A DNA stretch of 36,737 nucleotides from Clostridia bacterium (lineage in GTDB: Bacteria; Bacillota; Clostridia; Oscillospirales; Acutalibacteraceae): NCBI GenBank assembly GCA_017433225.1, contig JAFRHS010000042.1, positions 1 to 36,737 of the forward strand, given 5' to 3'. Shown here piece after piece: positions 24,062 through 33,238 of the stretch. Positions within the stretch are counted from its first letter, which is position 1. Each line of letters starts with the position of its first letter. The position numbers and the translations under genes were made by a program. A model generated the notes under the pieces. The model had not been told where the DNA came from. It did not search any database and was given only the letters and a program-made list of their open reading frames with translations.

Positions 24062-26692
24062 TTAAGCCAGGTTTTTGAGGCTTTCTTCCAGAAGGTTGAT
24101 CTTGTCTTTGATTTTTTCAGCCGAAGCACGGTCTTTTTCGACGACCGCCGCCGGGGCGTTGTTGACAAAGCCCGGATTGTTCAGCTTCTTTTCGAAGAAG
24201 GCGAGGTCTTTCTGTGCCTTTTCCAGTTCTTTGGTGAGCCGTTCTCTCTCCGCGTCGAGATCGACGAGCTCGTTCATGGGCAGATAGATCTGCGCGTCGG
24301 CCGTGACGATGTTGACCGCGCCTTCGGTGTCGAAGTCGCCGCCGACCGTCACTTCCGTGGCGGAAGCCAGTCTCTGGATGTAGACGACGCCGGAGCGGAA
24401 CGTCTCCTCGAAGGGGGTGTCGAAATGGACCGCGGACTTCTTCGACGGCGGGACGTTCATCTCGGACCGGCGGGCGCGGATGGCCCGGACAGCGGTCATG
24501 ATCCGCTCGAACTCGGTCTCTTCGGACGAGAAGTCGAGCGCGTCGGTGTACTCCGGATAGGGGGCCAGCATGATGGTGTCGCCTTCATGGGGCAGAGACT
24601 GCCAGATCTCCTCCGTGAGGAAGGGCATGAAGGGGTGGAGCAGCTTCAGCATGCCGTCCATGCAGTAGATGAGAACGGCTTTCGCGGTCTCGGCGCCCCT
24701 GCCGCCTTCCTGGAGACGGATCTTGGAGATCTCGATGTACCAGTCGCAGAAGAGGTCCCAGATGAAGTCGTAGAGCTTGGCGAGCGCCACGCCCAGTTCA
24801 TAGCTGTCGATGTTCTCGCTGACCTCTTTGCACAGGGTGTTGAATTTCGAAAGGATCCACTTGTCCTCGATGGCGAGGTCTTCGGCGGCGGGGAGCTTTG
24901 CCGGGCCCTCGGAACCGTCGAGGTTCATGAGGATGTACCGGGCGGCGTTCCAGATCTTGTTGCCGAAGTTCCGCGAGGCCTCGACCTTCTTCTCCGAGTA
25001 GCGCATGTCGTTTCCGGGGCTGTTGCCGGTGACGAGCGTGAAGCGGAGCGCGTCTGCGCCGTACTTGTCGATGACGACCAGCGGGTCGATGCCGTTGCCG
25101 AGGGACTTCGACATCTTCCGGCCGAGTTCGTCGCGGACGATGCCGTGGATGAAGATGGTGTCGAAGGGGTAGGTGCCCATCTGCTCCACCGAGGAGAAGA
25201 TCATGCGGGCGACCCAGAAGAAGATGATGTCGTAAGCCGTGACCAGAGTATTGGTCGGGAAATAGTGTTTCAGTTCCGGGGTCTCGTCCGGCCAGCCCAG
25301 CGTGGAAAAGGGCCAGAGGGCGGAGGAGAACCAGGTGTCGAGGGTGTCCTCGTCCTGGCGGATGTGTTCGCTGCCGCAGTGCTCGCACTTGCAGGGCGTG
25401 CCGCGGGAGACCGTGATCTCGCTGCAGTCGTCACAGTACCAGGCCGGGATGCGGTGGCCCCACCAGAGCTGGCGGGAGATGCACCAGTCTTTGATGTTTT
25501 CCATCCAGTGGTAATAGGTCTTGTCATAACGGGACGGGACGAACTGGACTTTGCCGGAGCGGACGATGTCGATGGCCGGGTCTGCCAGCGGTTTCATCTT
25601 GACGAACCACTGCTTCGAGATGCGGGGCTCGACGACGGTGCCGCAGCGGTAGCAGGTGCCGACGTTGTGCTTCATGGGCTCGACGCGGACGAGGTAACCC
25701 TGTTCCTCGAGGTCGGCCACGCAGGCTTTGCGGCACTCTTCGGTGGTCATGCCGACATATTTCTCCGGCACGTTCTCGTTCATGCGGCCGTCATCGGTCA
25801 TGACGTTGATGATCGGCAGGTCATGGCGCAGACCGACTTCATAGTCGTTCGGGTCATGGGCCGGGGTGATCTTGACGACACCGGTCCCGAATTCGGGGTC
25901 CGCGTGTTCATCGCCGATCAGAGGGATCTCCTTGCCGACGAGGGGCAGGATGAGCATCTGGCCGATCTTGTCCTTGTAGCGGGGGTCCTCCGGGTTGACC
26001 GCGACGGCGGTATCGCCGAACATGGTCTCGGGACGGGTGGTGGCGAGCTCCAGGTAACCGGAGCCGTCCGCGAACGGGTATCTCAGATGCCAGAAGGCAC
26101 CGTCTTTTTCTTCATATTCGACTTCGGCGTCGGAGATGGACGTCATACAGTGGGGACACCAGTTGATGAGGCGCTCGCCGCGGTAGATGAGGCCTTTCTC
26201 ATACATGTTGTTGAAGACCTCGATGACGGCCTTGGAGCAGCCCTCGTCCATGGTGAAGCGCTCCCGGTCCCAGTCGCAGGAGGAACCGAGCTTCTTGAGC
26301 TGCTCGACGATGCGTCCGCCGTACTGACGGCGCCAGTCCCAGGCGCGTTCGAGGAACGCTTCCCGTCCGATGTCTTCCTTCGTGATGCCCTCCTGCTTCA
26401 TCGACTCGACGATCTTCGCCTCGGTGGCGATGGACGCGTGGTCGGTGCCGGGGACCCAGAGGGTATCGAACCCTTTCATCCGGTGATAGCGGATAAGGAT
26501 GTCCTGCAGGGTATTGTCGAGCGCGTGCCCCATGTGGAGCTGCCCGGTGATGTTTGGGGGTGGGATGACGATCGTGTAAGGGGTCTTCGTCTCGTCCGGT
26601 TCTGCGTGGAAGTACTTGTTCTCCTGCCAGAAGTCGTAAATTTTGTCTTCGAACTCTGACGGATCGTACTTGGTCGCAAGTTCTTTGGCCAT
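24062..26692 (-). CDS. valS: Valyl-tRNA synthetase
   Basis: Class I synthetase charging tRNA-Val, 876 residues. It has the HIGH variant HMGH (53-56, PPPNITGQLHMGHA), a CP1 editing domain (about 190-330), Cys pairs of zinc-ribbon type (GTCYRCG and CDDCSE..CKCEHCG), KMSKS (526-530), an anticodon-binding domain and the C-terminal tRNA-binding coiled coil (about 810-876). The ATG at 26692 follows ggaggt; a start 12 codons upstream lacks a ribosome site. No T-box leader is present, since only about 40 bases separate promoter and start. Confidence 0.98.
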   Translation of the reverse strand: MAKELATKYDPSEFEDKIYDFWQENKYFHAEPDETKTPYTIVIPPPNITGQLHMGHALDNTLQDILIRYHRMKGFDTLWVPGTDHASIATEAKIVESMKQEGITKEDIGREAFLERAWDWRRQYGGRIVEQLKKLGSSCDWDRERFTMDEGCSKAVIEVFNNMYEKGLIYRGERLINWCPHCMTSISDAEVEYEEKDGAFWHLRYPFADGSGYLELATTRPETMFGDTAVAVNPEDPRYKDKIGQMLILPLVGKEIPLIGDEHADPEFGTGVVKITPAHDPNDYEVGLRHDLPIINVMTDDGRMNENVPEKYVGMTTEECRKACVADLEEQGYLVRVEPMKHNVGTCYRCGTVVEPRISKQWFVKMKPLADPAIDIVRSGKVQFVPSRYDKTYYHWMENIKDWCISRQLWWGHRIPAWYCDDCSEITVSRGTPCKCEHCGSEHIRQDEDTLDTWFSSALWPFSTLGWPDETPELKHYFPTNTLVTAYDIIFFWVARMIFSSVEQMGTYPFDTIFIHGIVRDELGRKMSKSLGNGIDPLVVIDKYGADALRFTLVTGNSPGNDMRYSEKKVEASRNFGNKIWNAARYILMNLDGSEGPAKLPAAEDLAIEDKWILSKFNTLCKEVSENIDSYELGVALAKLYDFIWDLFCDWYIEISKIRLQEGGRGAETAKAVLIYCMDGMLKLLHPFMPFLTEEIWQSLPHEGDTIMLAPYPEYTDALDFSSEETEFERIMTAVRAIRARRSEMNVPPSKKSAVHFDTPFEETFRSGVVYIQRLASATEVTVGGDFDTEGAVNIVTADAQIYLPMNELVDLDAERERLTKELEKAQKDLAFFEKKLNNPGFVNNAPAAVVEKDRASAEKIKDKINLLEESLKNLA

Positions 26693-26739
26693 TTGGAATA
26701 CCTCCAATAAAGAATATATTTCAAACAATAGTTAGAAGT

Positions 26740-26768
26740 ATTATAAAGGCTTGCTTTTCGATTTGCAA
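26740..26768 (-). promoter_or_regulatory. Promoter of valS
   Basis: On the reverse strand TTGCAA (26768-26763), a 17-base spacer and a perfect TATAAT (26745-26740). It overlaps the murE promoter on the other strand. Confidence 0.85.
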
Positions 26769-26779
26769 GATTCTATAAT
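26751..26779 (+). promoter_or_regulatory. Promoter of the murE operon
   Basis: TTGCTT (26751-26756), a 17-base spacer and a perfect TATAAT (26774-26779). Its -35 lies inside the spacer of the valS promoter and the valS -35 lies inside its own spacer. Confidence 0.8.
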
Positions 26780-26838
26780 TTCTGTCAGACAACTTTTCGA
26801 ACGACGTTTCATCGTTTTCACATCCCATAGGAGGACCT

Positions 26839-28350
26839 ATGATACTCGAACAACTGCTCGAAGGCCTTGTGACCGCTTCGGTCACGGGACCGGACACAGC
26901 GCTTCAGACCGACATTTCCGATGTCGTCTACGATTCCCGCAAAGCGGTCGAAGGCACTCTTTTCGTCTGCATGGTCGGCGCGGAGACCGACGGCCACAGG
27001 TACGCGAGGAACGCCTACGACGCGGGCTGCCGTGTCTTTGTCCTGGAGGCGGGCCATGAGAGCACGGCAGGTCTCGGTTATTTGCCGGAACAGCCATACA
27101 TCATCGTGGTGGAAAACACCCGCGTGGCACTGGCGAAACTGTCCGACACGTTCTTCGGCCACCCGTCCGGAGACCTCAAAGTCATCGGCATCACCGGGAC
27201 GAAGGGGAAGACTTCGATCACCTACATCCTGCAGGCCGTTCTCGACAAGGCCGGCATCCCGACCGGACTCATCGGTACGGCGGGCGCGTCCTGGAACGGG
27301 AAACAGGTGCCGACGGTCAATACGACCCCGGAGTCATATGAGACCCAGAAACTGCTGCGGCAGATGGCGGACGACGGCGTGAAAGCCGTTGCCATCGAGG
27401 TGTCGAGCCTCGGTGTCAAATGGCATCGGACCGACTTCCTCGAGTTCTTCTGCGGCATCTTCACCAATATCTCGCCCGACCACATCGGCGGACACGAGCA
27501 CAAGACTTACGAGGAGTACTACAGCTTCAAGAAAGCGTTCTTCTCCCTCTGCAGCCAGGCGGCCGCCTGCGGGGACGACCCCGCCGCGGCGGACATGCTG
27601 GAGGCGGTCCCCGGCCGGAAGATCTTCTACGGCCTCTCGGAACACAACGAGTTCCGGGCGGAGAACATGGTCCCGACCCGCTCTGACGATTTCATGGGCA
27701 TCCGCTTCGACTTCCTGCGCAACGGTGTCAGAGAGGACACCTTCGAGATCAGCCTGCCCGGCGACTTCTCGGTCCACAACGCACTGGCGGTCCTCGCGGT
27801 CTGTGACCTCATGGGACTCGACCTGGAACAGGCGAAAGAGGGCCTGCGGACCGTCCGTGTCCCCGGCCGCTGTCAGATCAAATATCTGTCGAAAGAGTTC
27901 GGCATCATCATCGACTATGCCCACAACGACATCAGTCTCGAGGGCATCATCAGGACCGTCCGGGCTTACGGCCCGAAACGCATCATCACCCTGTTCGGCT
28001 CTGTCGGAGACCGCGCGCAGCTGCGCCGGGAGGAACTGGGGACCACCAGCGGACGGCTGGCGGACTTCACGGTCATCACCGAAGACGACCCCGGGTTCGA
28101 GGACCCGAAAAAGATCGCCGACGAGATCGCCGTGTTCGTCGAGAAGGCCGGCGGCGCCGGCAAATACGTCGTCATCCCGGACCGGGAAGAGGCCGTCGCC
28201 TATGCCGTCGCCATGCTGGAGCCCGGCGACTTCCTCCTCTGCTGCGGCAAGGGGCATGAGCGTTTTATGAAAGTCCGGGGCAAAAAGGAGCCCTTCAACG
28301 AAGAACGATGCATCGAAGAAGCCCTGAAAAAACGGGGCATCGAGCTGTAA
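26839..28350 (+). CDS. murE: UDP-MurNAc-tripeptide synthetase (MurE), amino-acid specificity uncertain
   Basis: Adds the third amino acid to the peptidoglycan stem precursor, using ATP. The 503 residues have the N-terminal UDP-binding domain (DVVYDSRKAVEGTLFVCMVG), P-loop GITGTKGKTS (118-126), the central ligase domain (EVSSLGVKWHRTDFLEF, FTNISPDHIGGH) and the C-terminal domain (VPGRCQIK, IDYAHN, LLCCGKGHE). The position of the diaminopimelate motif DNPR reads D416-D417-P-G419, so the Arg that grips meso-DAP is missing. Lysine or another diamino acid may be the substrate. The ATG at 26839 follows aggagg. A FemAB ligase gene follows after nine bases. Confidence 0.93.
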   Translation: MILEQLLEGLVTASVTGPDTALQTDISDVVYDSRKAVEGTLFVCMVGAETDGHRYARNAYDAGCRVFVLEAGHESTAGLGYLPEQPYIIVVENTRVALAKLSDTFFGHPSGDLKVIGITGTKGKTSITYILQAVLDKAGIPTGLIGTAGASWNGKQVPTVNTTPESYETQKLLRQMADDGVKAVAIEVSSLGVKWHRTDFLEFFCGIFTNISPDHIGGHEHKTYEEYYSFKKAFFSLCSQAAACGDDPAAADMLEAVPGRKIFYGLSEHNEFRAENMVPTRSDDFMGIRFDFLRNGVREDTFEISLPGDFSVHNALAVLAVCDLMGLDLEQAKEGLRTVRVPGRCQIKYLSKEFGIIIDYAHNDISLEGIIRTVRAYGPKRIITLFGSVGDRAQLRREELGTTSGRLADFTVITEDDPGFEDPKKIADEIAVFVEKAGGAGKYVVIPDREEAVAYAVAMLEPGDFLLCCGKGHERFMKVRGKKEPFNEERCIEEALKKRGIEL

Positions 28351-28359
28351 GGAGAAAGC

Positions 28360-29694
28360 ATGTATACATTCCGTACGGAAACCGATTTTGAAACCTTTGA
28401 CCGTTTTGTGGAAGAACATCACGGTCAGTACCAGCAGTGTTCCCTCTGGCCGAAGGTCAAGACGGCCTGGGCGCCCCATTTCTATTCCGGCTTCGACGAG
28501 GCCGGAGAGCGGGTCCTCACCTGTCTCGTCCTGGAGCGGGATCTCCCGCTGGCGGGCAAACTCTGGTATGTGCCCTACGGCACCGTATCCGATATTTCCA
28601 ATGAGACACTTCAGAAGGAATTCACGACGTTCATCGCCGCAGAGATGAAGGCACACAAGGCCTTCTGCACGATCATCGACCCGCCGGTCCCGCTGCGCAT
28701 CGACGGCGAGCCTCAGGAAGAGGGCCATGCCGCCCACAGACTCCTGACCTCTCTCGGCTATCAGCTCAACACGGACCTGCCGTCCTACACCTACAAGCAC
28801 CCGGTGCAGACCCTCATCCCGCTGCGGGACGAGAACGGGGAACTCATCCCCGGCAAGCAGCTTCTGAAGAAGTGCGAAAAGGGCGTCCGCTACTCGGTCC
28901 GTGTCGGCGAGTCCCGGGGCCTCGAGTGCGAGACCTACTCCTTTGAGGACGTGCAGAAAGACCCGGCGCTGCTCGACGCCTTCGTCTCCGTCATGGATGA
29001 CACGTCCGAGCGCAACGACTTCGTCCACAGAGACAACGACTACCTGATGCTCCTCTTCGGGACGCTGAAGGATCACACCGACATCATGATCGTCTACTAC
29101 GACAAGGCGAAGGACACGCAGCTGCAGAACGCGCGCCTCAAAGAGCGCGAGCAGAAAGTGGCGGCCCTCGAGACCGCGCCCCAGAAAAAGATCAAGGGGC
29201 TCAAGAACGACATCGATGTCATCGACAAGAACACGAAAAGTTACAACGAACGCATGGAAGAGACGAAGGACTACCCGGCAGATGCCCGCATCCCGGTGGC
29301 CGGCGGCCTCACCATCCGTTACGGCGGCTTTGCCAACTGTGTCTTCGGCGGGACCCGGAACATCGTCCGGAACAACACCCGTTCGAGCCACTATATGAAC
29401 TATCTCCGTCTGCTGCGGAGCATCGACCTCGGGATGGATTACCACGACCTCGGCTATGTCCTCTGCGACTCGCCCGAGACGATGGAGGCGGACGGTTCGC
29501 TCGGCCCGCTGTCCCCGAACGAGGACTTCGTCGGCATCAGCAAGTTCAAACTGAGTTTCGGCGCCCGGTATACGGAGTATATCGGCGAGTACATCCTCGT
29601 CGGCAACTCCTTCCGGTACTGGCTCTACAAAGAGCTCATGCCGAAGGCGAAAAAGGCCAAGATGACGGCCATCCGGCTCATCAAGAACCGCTGA
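28360..29694 (+). CDS. FemAB/FemX-family peptidoglycan bridge aminoacyltransferase
   Basis: Uses aminoacyl-tRNA to add bridge amino acids (Gly, Ala or Ser in known members) to the side chain of the third stem residue. The 444 residues form two GNAT-like halves (LPLAGKLWYVPYGTV.. and DARIPVAGGLTIRYGG.. with HYMNYLRLLRSIDLGMDYHDLG) and a helical arm rich in Lys, Glu and Gln (about 245-310) of the type that contacts tRNA in FemA and FemX. The ATG at 28360 follows aaggaga. Its place right behind murE supports a job in stem-peptide modification. Which amino acid it adds is unknown. Confidence 0.93.
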   Translation: MYTFRTETDFETFDRFVEEHHGQYQQCSLWPKVKTAWAPHFYSGFDEAGERVLTCLVLERDLPLAGKLWYVPYGTVSDISNETLQKEFTTFIAAEMKAHKAFCTIIDPPVPLRIDGEPQEEGHAAHRLLTSLGYQLNTDLPSYTYKHPVQTLIPLRDENGELIPGKQLLKKCEKGVRYSVRVGESRGLECETYSFEDVQKDPALLDAFVSVMDDTSERNDFVHRDNDYLMLLFGTLKDHTDIMIVYYDKAKDTQLQNARLKEREQKVAALETAPQKKIKGLKNDIDVIDKNTKSYNERMEETKDYPADARIPVAGGLTIRYGGFANCVFGGTRNIVRNNTRSSHYMNYLRLLRSIDLGMDYHDLGYVLCDSPETMEADGSLGPLSPNEDFVGISKFKLSFGARYTEYIGEYILVGNSFRYWLYKELMPKAKKAKMTAIRLIKNR

Positions 29695-29716
29695 GAACGA
29701 CGTCTGGAGGAACGGC

Positions 29717-30607
29717 ATGCGCACCCTTGTTTTCACCGTCCCATCCGAATACCAAGACCGCAAAGTCCTGCATTACCTGAGAGGCTGTGCAGGGCTTTCT
29801 TCTCGTATCATCCGGAACCTCAAAACGTATGACGACGGCATCCTTCGAAACGGGGAGCCGGTGCGGACCATCGACCGCCTTTGCGCGGGAGATGTACTGA
29901 CCGTGAACCTGCCGGACGACCCGCCGGAACAGCTCCCGCCGCTGCCGGACCCCGGGTTCCTCGAGGGAGAACTGCCGGAGGTCCTTTTTGAGGACGACGA
30001 CCTCCTGATCGTGAACAAGCCGGGGACCATGGCGGTACACCCCTCGCATAACCACCAGGGCGACACGCTGGCCAACTGGATCACGTTCCACCGGGTGCAG
30101 GAGGGACGCGATCCGGTCATGTTCCGTGCCGTCGGACGGCTCGACAAAGGCACCTCCGGAGTCGTTGTCTGCGCCCTCAACGCCTATGCGGCGGACCGGC
30201 TGCAGCGGGGCGTCAGGAAAGAGTATCTCGCCGTGCCGTCTGCCCGTCTCGAAGGCAGCGGGACGATCGACGCCCCGATCTTCCGTCCGGATCCGATCAT
30301 CACTCTGCGCGTCGTCGACGAGCGGGGAGACCGGGCCGTCACCCACTGGGAGGCACTCGAGACCTTTGACGACCGGACCCTCTGCAGAGTCCGGCTCGAG
30401 ACCGGTCGGACCCATCAGATCCGCGTCCACTTCGCTTCCATCGGCGCGCCGCTCGTAGGGGACACCCTTTACGGGACACCGTCGGAGGAGATCGCCCGGC
30501 ACGCGCTCCACTGTGCACACGCGGAGCTGACACACCCGGTGACCGGGGAACAGATCCTCGTGGAAGCTCCACTTCCGCAGGATCTGTCCGATTTGTTGAA
30601 ACGGTGA
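29717..30607 (+). CDS. RluA-family pseudouridine synthase
   Basis: Converts specific uridines in rRNA or tRNA to pseudouridine. The 296 residues have an N-terminal S4-like RNA-binding part (about 12-75: VLHYLRGCAGLSSRIIRNLK), the catalytic D143 in VGRLDKGTSGVV and the C-terminal TGRTHQIRVHFASIGAPLVGDTLYG. The ATG at 29717 follows tggagg and lies 22 bases behind the FemAB gene. The target among RluC/RluD-like sites is not determined by the sequence. Confidence 0.94.
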   Translation: MRTLVFTVPSEYQDRKVLHYLRGCAGLSSRIIRNLKTYDDGILRNGEPVRTIDRLCAGDVLTVNLPDDPPEQLPPLPDPGFLEGELPEVLFEDDDLLIVNKPGTMAVHPSHNHQGDTLANWITFHRVQEGRDPVMFRAVGRLDKGTSGVVVCALNAYAADRLQRGVRKEYLAVPSARLEGSGTIDAPIFRPDPIITLRVVDERGDRAVTHWEALETFDDRTLCRVRLETGRTHQIRVHFASIGAPLVGDTLYGTPSEEIARHALHCAHAELTHPVTGEQILVEAPLPQDLSDLLKR

Positions 30608-30683
30608 GTATACAAATGTGTAAAGTTGTCAAATTTAATGGAACAATTCCTCTTTTTATGTGGAAATCGTTCAGAGACTATGT

Positions 30684-30689
30684 TAAAAT
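30684..30689 (+). promoter_or_regulatory. Extended -10 promoter of the alpha/beta hydrolase gene
   Basis: TG-T-TAAAAT (30681-30689) is an extended -10 within an AT-rich leader of 143 bases (30608-30750). No good -35 is seen at 17 bases. A 6-bp inverted repeat (30706-30711 with 30726-30731) lies in the predicted leader. Confidence 0.5.
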
Positions 30690-30750
30690 TCTAGTTGATT
30701 TTTAAACTCACTTGAGCTGAAATTGGTGAGTAGAAACAGGAGGAAGAAAC

Positions 30751-31668
30751 ATGTCCATCAAATGTGAAGAGAGATTCTTCGAATCTACCGACCGTAAAGA
30801 TCGTGTCCGCTATCTGACCTGGGTCGATGACGCTGTCGAGACCAAAGCGGTCGCCCTCATCGCCCACGGTGTCTGTGAACATATCGACCGTTTCCACGGC
30901 CTTGCAGAGCATCTTGCCAAAGCCGGTTATGCCGTCTACGGCGAGGACCATGTCGGTCACGGAAAGACCGCGATGGGCGAAGAGCAGAACCTTCGCAACA
31001 TCGGTAAGTGCCCGAAGGGTGCCGACAAGATCGTCATCAAAGATATGCACAAGATGAGAGACATCGCCGTCTCCGAGCATCCCGGCCTTCCGGAAGTCCT
31101 GGTCGGCCATTCCATGGGTTCCTTCGTCGCCAAGATCTACGGCGCCAACTACGGCAAAGAGCTGGCTGCCACCGTTTACTGCGGTTCCGGCGACTTCTTC
31201 GGCAACCCCTTCCGCTGCCTCATCTACCCGCTGGTCCCGCTCTTCACTGCGGCTCCGGTCAAAGATCTCGAGATCAAAGTCACCAACAACATGTTCTCCA
31301 CCGGCTGGCTTTCCCGCAGCAAAGAGAACCGTGCTGACTATCTGAAAGACCCGATGATCACCGTTTACTACACCCCCGGCCTCCTTGCCATGCTGGGCGC
31401 TCTGGCCGCCCGTTCCGCCGGTACCCTCTGGGCCAAGAAGATGCCGAAGGACCTTCCCGTCCTCGTCGTCGCCGGTACTCAGGACATCATCGGTTTCTGC
31501 GGCATCGGTGTCAAGTTCGCCAACCGCTGGATGGACAAGGCCGGCATCAAGGACCACACCACCAAATGGTACAAGTCCTATCGTCATGAGCTCTTCCGCG
31601 ATGACTGCAAGGAAGAGGTCTACAACGACATCACTGACTGGCTCAAGTCCAAAGGCCTTCCCGGCTGA
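30751..31668 (+). CDS. Alpha/beta hydrolase, monoacylglycerol lipase/lysophospholipase-like
   Basis: 305-residue serine hydrolase of the Hydrolase_4 type. Key parts: the oxyanion region LIAHGVCEHIDRFHGLAEHLA, the EDHVGHGKT loop, the nucleophile S121 in VGHSMGS, a probable acid D245 (VAGTQDIIG) and H279 (SYRHELFRD). No signal peptide, so it is cytoplasmic, probably acting on monoacylglycerols or other esters. The ATG at 30751 follows aggagga. It is a single-gene unit between its own promoter and a strong terminator. The codon choice is tighter (frequent gcc, ggt, atc) than in its neighbours, hinting at high expression. Confidence 0.9.
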   Translation: MSIKCEERFFESTDRKDRVRYLTWVDDAVETKAVALIAHGVCEHIDRFHGLAEHLAKAGYAVYGEDHVGHGKTAMGEEQNLRNIGKCPKGADKIVIKDMHKMRDIAVSEHPGLPEVLVGHSMGSFVAKIYGANYGKELAATVYCGSGDFFGNPFRCLIYPLVPLFTAAPVKDLEIKVTNNMFSTGWLSRSKENRADYLKDPMITVYYTPGLLAMLGALAARSAGTLWAKKMPKDLPVLVVAGTQDIIGFCGIGVKFANRWMDKAGIKDHTTKWYKSYRHELFRDDCKEEVYNDITDWLKSKGLPG

Positions 31669-31692
31669 ACCGTCTGAGAACGGCAATATCAC

Positions 31693-31728
31693 GACCCTGT
31701 TCCGATCCCGGAACAGGGTCTTTTTTTT
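31693..31728 (+). terminator. Terminator after the alpha/beta hydrolase gene
   Basis: A perfect 12-bp stem gaccctgttccg/cggaacagggtc (31693-31704 with 31709-31720), loop atcc, is followed by eight T. It is the strongest terminator in the window. Confidence 0.96.
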
Positions 31729-31826
31729 GGGATATCGTTTTGTACGAATTCATCGCTCTGTGGCGAAGTGAAATCGGATAATTTGCCGATTTTTGTCCGT
31801 CAACTCCAAAAAGGCCGGCCGAAGAC

Positions 31827-31855
31827 TTTTCAATTATTGGAACTGGTGGTATAAT
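31827..31855 (+). promoter_or_regulatory. Promoter of murA
   Basis: TTTTCA (31827-31832), a 17-base spacer and an extended, perfect -10, TGG-TATAAT (31847-31855). The predicted leader is about 70 bases. Confidence 0.75.
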
Positions 31856-31930
31856 AACTCAGATTTGAGCACTATATATACTAATATTACTTTCGAGAAA
31901 TCGTGAGAGCGAAATCAGGAGAGTGAAATT

Positions 31931-33226
31931 TTGGATAAGTTTTGCATCAACGGAGGGAAACGACTGGAGGGAGTCGTCGACATCAGCGGAGCCAAGAACT
32001 CCGTCGTCGCCATCCTGCCGGCTACTCTTTTGGCGGAAGGTCCCTGCCGTATTGAGAATATCCCCAACATTTCCGATGTCACCTGCATGCTGGAAATGCT
32101 GGAGGCGATGGGTGCCCGCATCCGCGCCATCAATCCCCACACTTATGAGATCGACACTTCGGTCATCAGTTCCTATACCGTACCCTACGAGCTGACCCGT
32201 CATCTGCGGGCGTCCTACTACCTGCTGGGTGCCCTGCTGGGCCGCTGCTCCAAAGCCCGTGTCGCCATGCCCGGCGGCTGTGACTTCGGCGGGGTCCGTC
32301 CCATCGACCAGCACCTCAAAGGGTTCGAAATGCTCGGCGCCACCGTCTCCATGGAGGAGAACGCGTTCGTCCACGCCAGAGCAGACCACCTGAACGGCAA
32401 CTCCATCTACATGGACGTCGTTTCGGTCGGTGCCACCATGAACATCATGCTGGCAGCCGTCAAGGCGAGAGGCCTCACGGTCATTGAAAATGCCGCAAAA
32501 GAGCCCCACATCGTCGACCTGGCCAACTTCCTGAACTCCATGGGTGCCGATGTCCGCGGCGCCGGTACCGACGTCATTAAGATCCGAGGCGTCGAGAGCA
32601 TGCACGGCTGCGACTACTCGGTCATCCCCGACCAGATCGAAGCCGGTACGTACATGGCGGCAGTCGCTGCCTGCGGCGGCGATGTGCTCGTCCGCAACGT
32701 CGTCCCGAAACATCTCGAATCCATCATCGCGAAACTGGTCGAGGCCGGTGTCACGGTGGAGGAAGGCGACGATTCCGTCCGCGTCATCGCGGACAAACCG
32801 CTGACCAAAGTCAACATCAAGACCATGCCCCATCCGGGCTTCCCGACCGACATGCAGCCCCAGATGGCAGCGGCCCTGTGCCTTGCCAACGGCACCAGCA
32901 TCGTCTCGGAAGGCGTCTGGGACAGCCGGTTCAAATATGTCGATCAGCTGACCCGCATGGGCGCTCACATCGAAGTCAACGGCAAAGTGGCCATCATCCA
33001 GGGTGTCGACCACCTGAACGGATGCCCGGTCAAAGCCTACGACCTTCGCGCCGGCGCCGCCATGATCATTGCCGGTCTCGCCGCCGTGGGACACACGGAA
33101 GTCGAGAACGTCATCTTCATCGACCGCGGCTACGAGAATGTCGTTGAGAAATTCTCGGCTCTGGGCGCAGACATTTCCCGCGAACCCATTCTGGACCATC
33201 CTGACAAGATCCAGAACGCGGGCTGA
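31931..33226 (+). CDS. murA: UDP-N-acetylglucosamine 1-carboxyvinyltransferase
   Basis: First committed step of peptidoglycan synthesis: transfers enolpyruvate from PEP to UDP-GlcNAc. The 431 residues hold K22 (SGAKNS), the active-site cysteine C117 in MPGGCDFGGVRP, which is the fosfomycin target, and the later EAGTYMAA and HPGFPTDMQPQ motifs. The start is a TTG at 31931 behind aggaga (31917-31922); it gives the expected N-terminus (MDKFCINGGKRLEG) and no ATG or GTG in frame fits. Low-GC Gram-positives often carry two MurA copies, so this may be one of two. Confidence 0.96.
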   Translation: MDKFCINGGKRLEGVVDISGAKNSVVAILPATLLAEGPCRIENIPNISDVTCMLEMLEAMGARIRAINPHTYEIDTSVISSYTVPYELTRHLRASYYLLGALLGRCSKARVAMPGGCDFGGVRPIDQHLKGFEMLGATVSMEENAFVHARADHLNGNSIYMDVVSVGATMNIMLAAVKARGLTVIENAAKEPHIVDLANFLNSMGADVRGAGTDVIKIRGVESMHGCDYSVIPDQIEAGTYMAAVAACGGDVLVRNVVPKHLESIIAKLVEAGVTVEEGDDSVRVIADKPLTKVNIKTMPHPGFPTDMQPQMAAALCLANGTSIVSEGVWDSRFKYVDQLTRMGAHIEVNGKVAIIQGVDHLNGCPVKAYDLRAGAAMIIAGLAAVGHTEVENVIFIDRGYENVVEKFSALGADISREPILDHPDKIQNAG

Positions 33227-33238
33227 ACAAACGACAGG

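Noticed and set aside
23747-26659. 970-codon open frame opposite valS, and other long antisense frames (9418-10974, 11189-12643, 27334-29763)
   Set aside because: They mirror real genes with strong GC third-position bias. Their translations are rich in Asp, Val, Gly and His without domains, and they lack ribosome sites.
26798-26810. CGAACGACGTTTC near the murE start as a possible second LexA box
   Set aside because: The right half is TTTC rather than GTTC, and neither murE nor valS is an expected SOS gene. Chance match.
26693-26838. Searched for a T-box leader upstream of valS
   Set aside because: The space between promoter and start is about 40 bases, and no T-box sequence or specifier hairpin is present.
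30706-30731. Inverted repeat actcac/gtgagt in the leader of the alpha/beta hydrolase gene
   Set aside because: Only 6 bp with a 14-base loop, and it does not cover the ribosome site; too weak for a regulatory claim.
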